Assembly (NCBI GenBank): GCA_014360655.1
Contig: JACIXC010000015.1
Coordinates: forward strand, 20,881 to 84,880
Length of the DNA: 64,000 nucleotides
Direction: 5' to 3'
Source of the DNA: Actinomycetota bacterium
GTDB lineage: Bacteria; Actinomycetota; Geothermincolia; Geothermincolales; RBG-13-55-18
Each line of letters starts with the position of its first letter. Position 1 is the first letter of the stretch. The position numbers were made by a program, and so were the translations under genes. The notes beneath the pieces are model-generated. The model was not told the DNA's origin. It worked only from the letters and a program-made list of their open reading frames with translations, and made no database searches. Below are positions 63,219 to 64,000 of the stretch, in pieces.

Positions 63219-63239
63219 CCGGTTGAAGGTCTTCATAGG

Positions 63240-63273
63240 GGGGCCGCACGGGAGACCGTGCGGCCCCTTTTTT
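63240..63273 (+). terminator. Strong Rho-independent terminator after the CAP gene
   Basis: Perfect 12-bp stem GGGGCCGCACGG / CCGTGCGGCCCC around a GAGA tetraloop, followed by six T residues. Confidence 0.95.
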
Positions 63274-63407
63274 CGCCACGAGGTGCGGGAGATGGCGATG
63301 TCTCCGATCTCACGTCTTGCCCGTGGGGGCGAGTGGGGTTGCCGGCTGCGCTCTGCCGTCGCGGTCGAGGTCGAGGATGCGGGCCCTGCCCAGGTTCATA
63401 AACATGG

Positions 63408-63463
63408 TGGACACCCCCTATACTTGCTTTGTGTAAAAAAGAAGCAGAGCAAGGAGGTGTCCA
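63408..63463 (+). promoter_or_regulatory. Inverted repeat masking the transposase ribosome-binding site
   Basis: TGGACACC (63408-63415) is the exact complement of GGTGTCCA (63456-63463); pairing continues past one mismatch with CC/GG. The Shine-Dalgarno AGGAGGT (63452-63458) lies inside the stem. Messages starting outside the element would fold it away. Confidence 0.6.
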
Positions 63464-63464
63464 A

Positions 63465-64000
63465 ATGAAGGGTTCAGTTGGAACCACTACTAGTATCTAC
63501 CACACCAGGCTTCCCCATCAATGGGAGTTGGAGAGAATGATGGGCGAGGTCCTCTCCAGGGAGGCCAGAAGGAGGCTGCGCTGGATAGAGCACTTTCGCA
63601 GCTGCGGAAATGCCAGGATGACCTGCCGCCACTTCGCCATCTCCCCCACCACCTTCTACAAGTGGCTGAAGAGGTACCTGAAACGGGGCCTCAGGGGACT
63701 GGAGGACCTCCCCCGCACCCCGAAAAGGAAAAGGGTCTCCGAGATCCCCTGGCAGACGATCCAGCTCATCTGCGACTTAAGGAGAGAGCACCCCGCCTGG
63801 TCCAAGCACAAGATAGCGGTGATCCTCAAGAGGGACTACGGCATCCGCCTTTCTTCCTCCAGCGTGGGAAGGGTTCTCAAAAGGAAGGGCCTCTACGATA
63901 AGAGGGTCTCCAGAAAGAAGAGCCGGGCGGCCAAAAGGAGGAAGGCTCGCCTGCGCTCGGAGGGCTGGATGAGGAAGGCCTTCCCGGGGTGCCTCATCCA
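63465..64000 (+). CDS. Transposase with HTH and probable DDE integrase core, 3'-truncated
   Basis: 178 codons are open to the window end. After a short N-terminus the protein reads MTCRHFAISPTTFYKWLKRY, a helix-turn-helix, then GLRGLEDLPRTPKRKR and EHPAWSKHKIAVILKRDYG, SSSVGRVLKRKGLY, the second winged-helix part typical of IS481/IS3-like transposases. The catalytic DDE domain should follow beyond the window. ATG 63465 has AAGGAGGT 6 nt upstream, within an inverted repeat. Confidence 0.88.
   Translation, partial: MKGSVGTTTSIYHTRLPHQWELERMMGEVLSREARRRLRWIEHFRSCGNARMTCRHFAISPTTFYKWLKRYLKRGLRGLEDLPRTPKRKRVSEIPWQTIQLICDLRREHPAWSKHKIAVILKRDYGIRLSSSSVGRVLKRKGLYDKRVSRKKSRAAKRRKARLRSEGWMRKAFPGCLI

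Larger units (their letters stand above)
63405..64000 (+). mobile_element. Insertion sequence, left part (IS481/IS3-like), cut by window end
   Basis: A transposase gene with upstream inverted repeat begins shortly after the CAP terminator. The probable left end is near TGGACACCCCC (63408-63418), a sequence of the kind that opens IS3/IS481 elements. The right end and target duplication are outside the window, so boundaries are tentative. Confidence 0.7.

Noticed and set aside
61418..63236. Long alternative frames of about 600 codons on both strands over the CAP gene
   Set aside because: They persist because the 312-bp repeats are in register and GC-rich. Only the chosen frame has a signal peptide, CAP motifs and a good ribosome-binding site.

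Overview
The window is a high-GC bacterial chromosome segment. Together the features suggest an anaerobic member of the Actinobacteria or a deep-branching relative. It has a complete mraZ-to-ftsZ division and cell-wall cluster with an actinobacterial-style FtsQ (long basic N-terminus), MurE with the DNPR signature of meso-diaminopimelate ligases, a class-E-like sortase, and a NADH/heterodisulfide-reductase electron-transfer module typical of anaerobes. GTG and TTG starts are frequent and often confirmed by strong Shine-Dalgarno sites. I assign no species.

Layout. 1-4.1 kb: the 3' end of hdrA and an flxDCBA-like operon (NADH to heterodisulfide/ferredoxin electron transfer), closed by a terminator. 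4.4-7.9 kb: two exported L,D-transpeptidases; the second carries four copies of a roughly 105-residue WYFAEG repeat. 7.9-13.2 kb (minus strand): class II photolyase, a DUF523/DUF1722 protein, a frameshifted PAS-GGDEF gene and a Na/phosphate cotransporter. 13.4-13.6 kb: tRNA-Gln(CTG) and tRNA-Glu(CTC) with their own promoter and terminator. 13.8-15.9 kb: an IPT/TIG-domain lipoprotein and a divergent polysaccharide deacetylase. 16-23 kb (minus strand): a beta-helix gene remnant, nitrilase-family amidohydrolase, SDR, beta-helix lipoprotein, methyltransferase and a GH3 glycosidase. 23.5-25.9 kb: an atypical two-subunit B12-dependent acyl-CoA mutase behind a near-consensus promoter. 25.9-26.5 kb: a patchwork of degenerate direct repeats. 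26.6-35.6 kb: an alpha/beta hydrolase with a palindromic operator, then a probable operon of cupin, hisG, degenerate GGDEF protein, phosphoesterase, hisC, 2-hydroxyacid dehydrogenase and two glycosyltransferases. 36-37.8 kb: an acyl-CoA synthetase.

38-55.9 kb is the dcw cluster: mraZ, rsmH, ftsL, ftsI, murE, murF, mraY, murD, ftsW, murG, murC, murB, ddl, ftsQ, then a 586-bp gap and ftsZ with a terminator. Most genes overlap by 4-14 nt, so translation is coupled. 56.2-60.7 kb: a radical SAM protein, its DUF2344 partner, ribonuclease G and a sortase. 61-63.3 kb: a cyclic-di-GMP-I riboswitch with an intrinsic terminator in front of an exported CAP-domain protein built from the same WYFAEG repeat as the transpeptidase at 5.9 kb. 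The window ends inside an insertion sequence whose transposase ribosome-binding site lies in an inverted repeat.

Working together: the cell-envelope theme dominates (precursor synthesis, division, L,D-crosslinking, sortase, c-di-GMP-controlled surface protein). The Flx/Hdr module and B12 mutase point to anaerobic redox and acyl-CoA metabolism. The most interesting leads are the c-di-GMP-gated repeat protein, the mutase with a substituted catalytic histidine, the repeat patchwork at 26 kb, and the hisG-hisC-glycosyltransferase operon.
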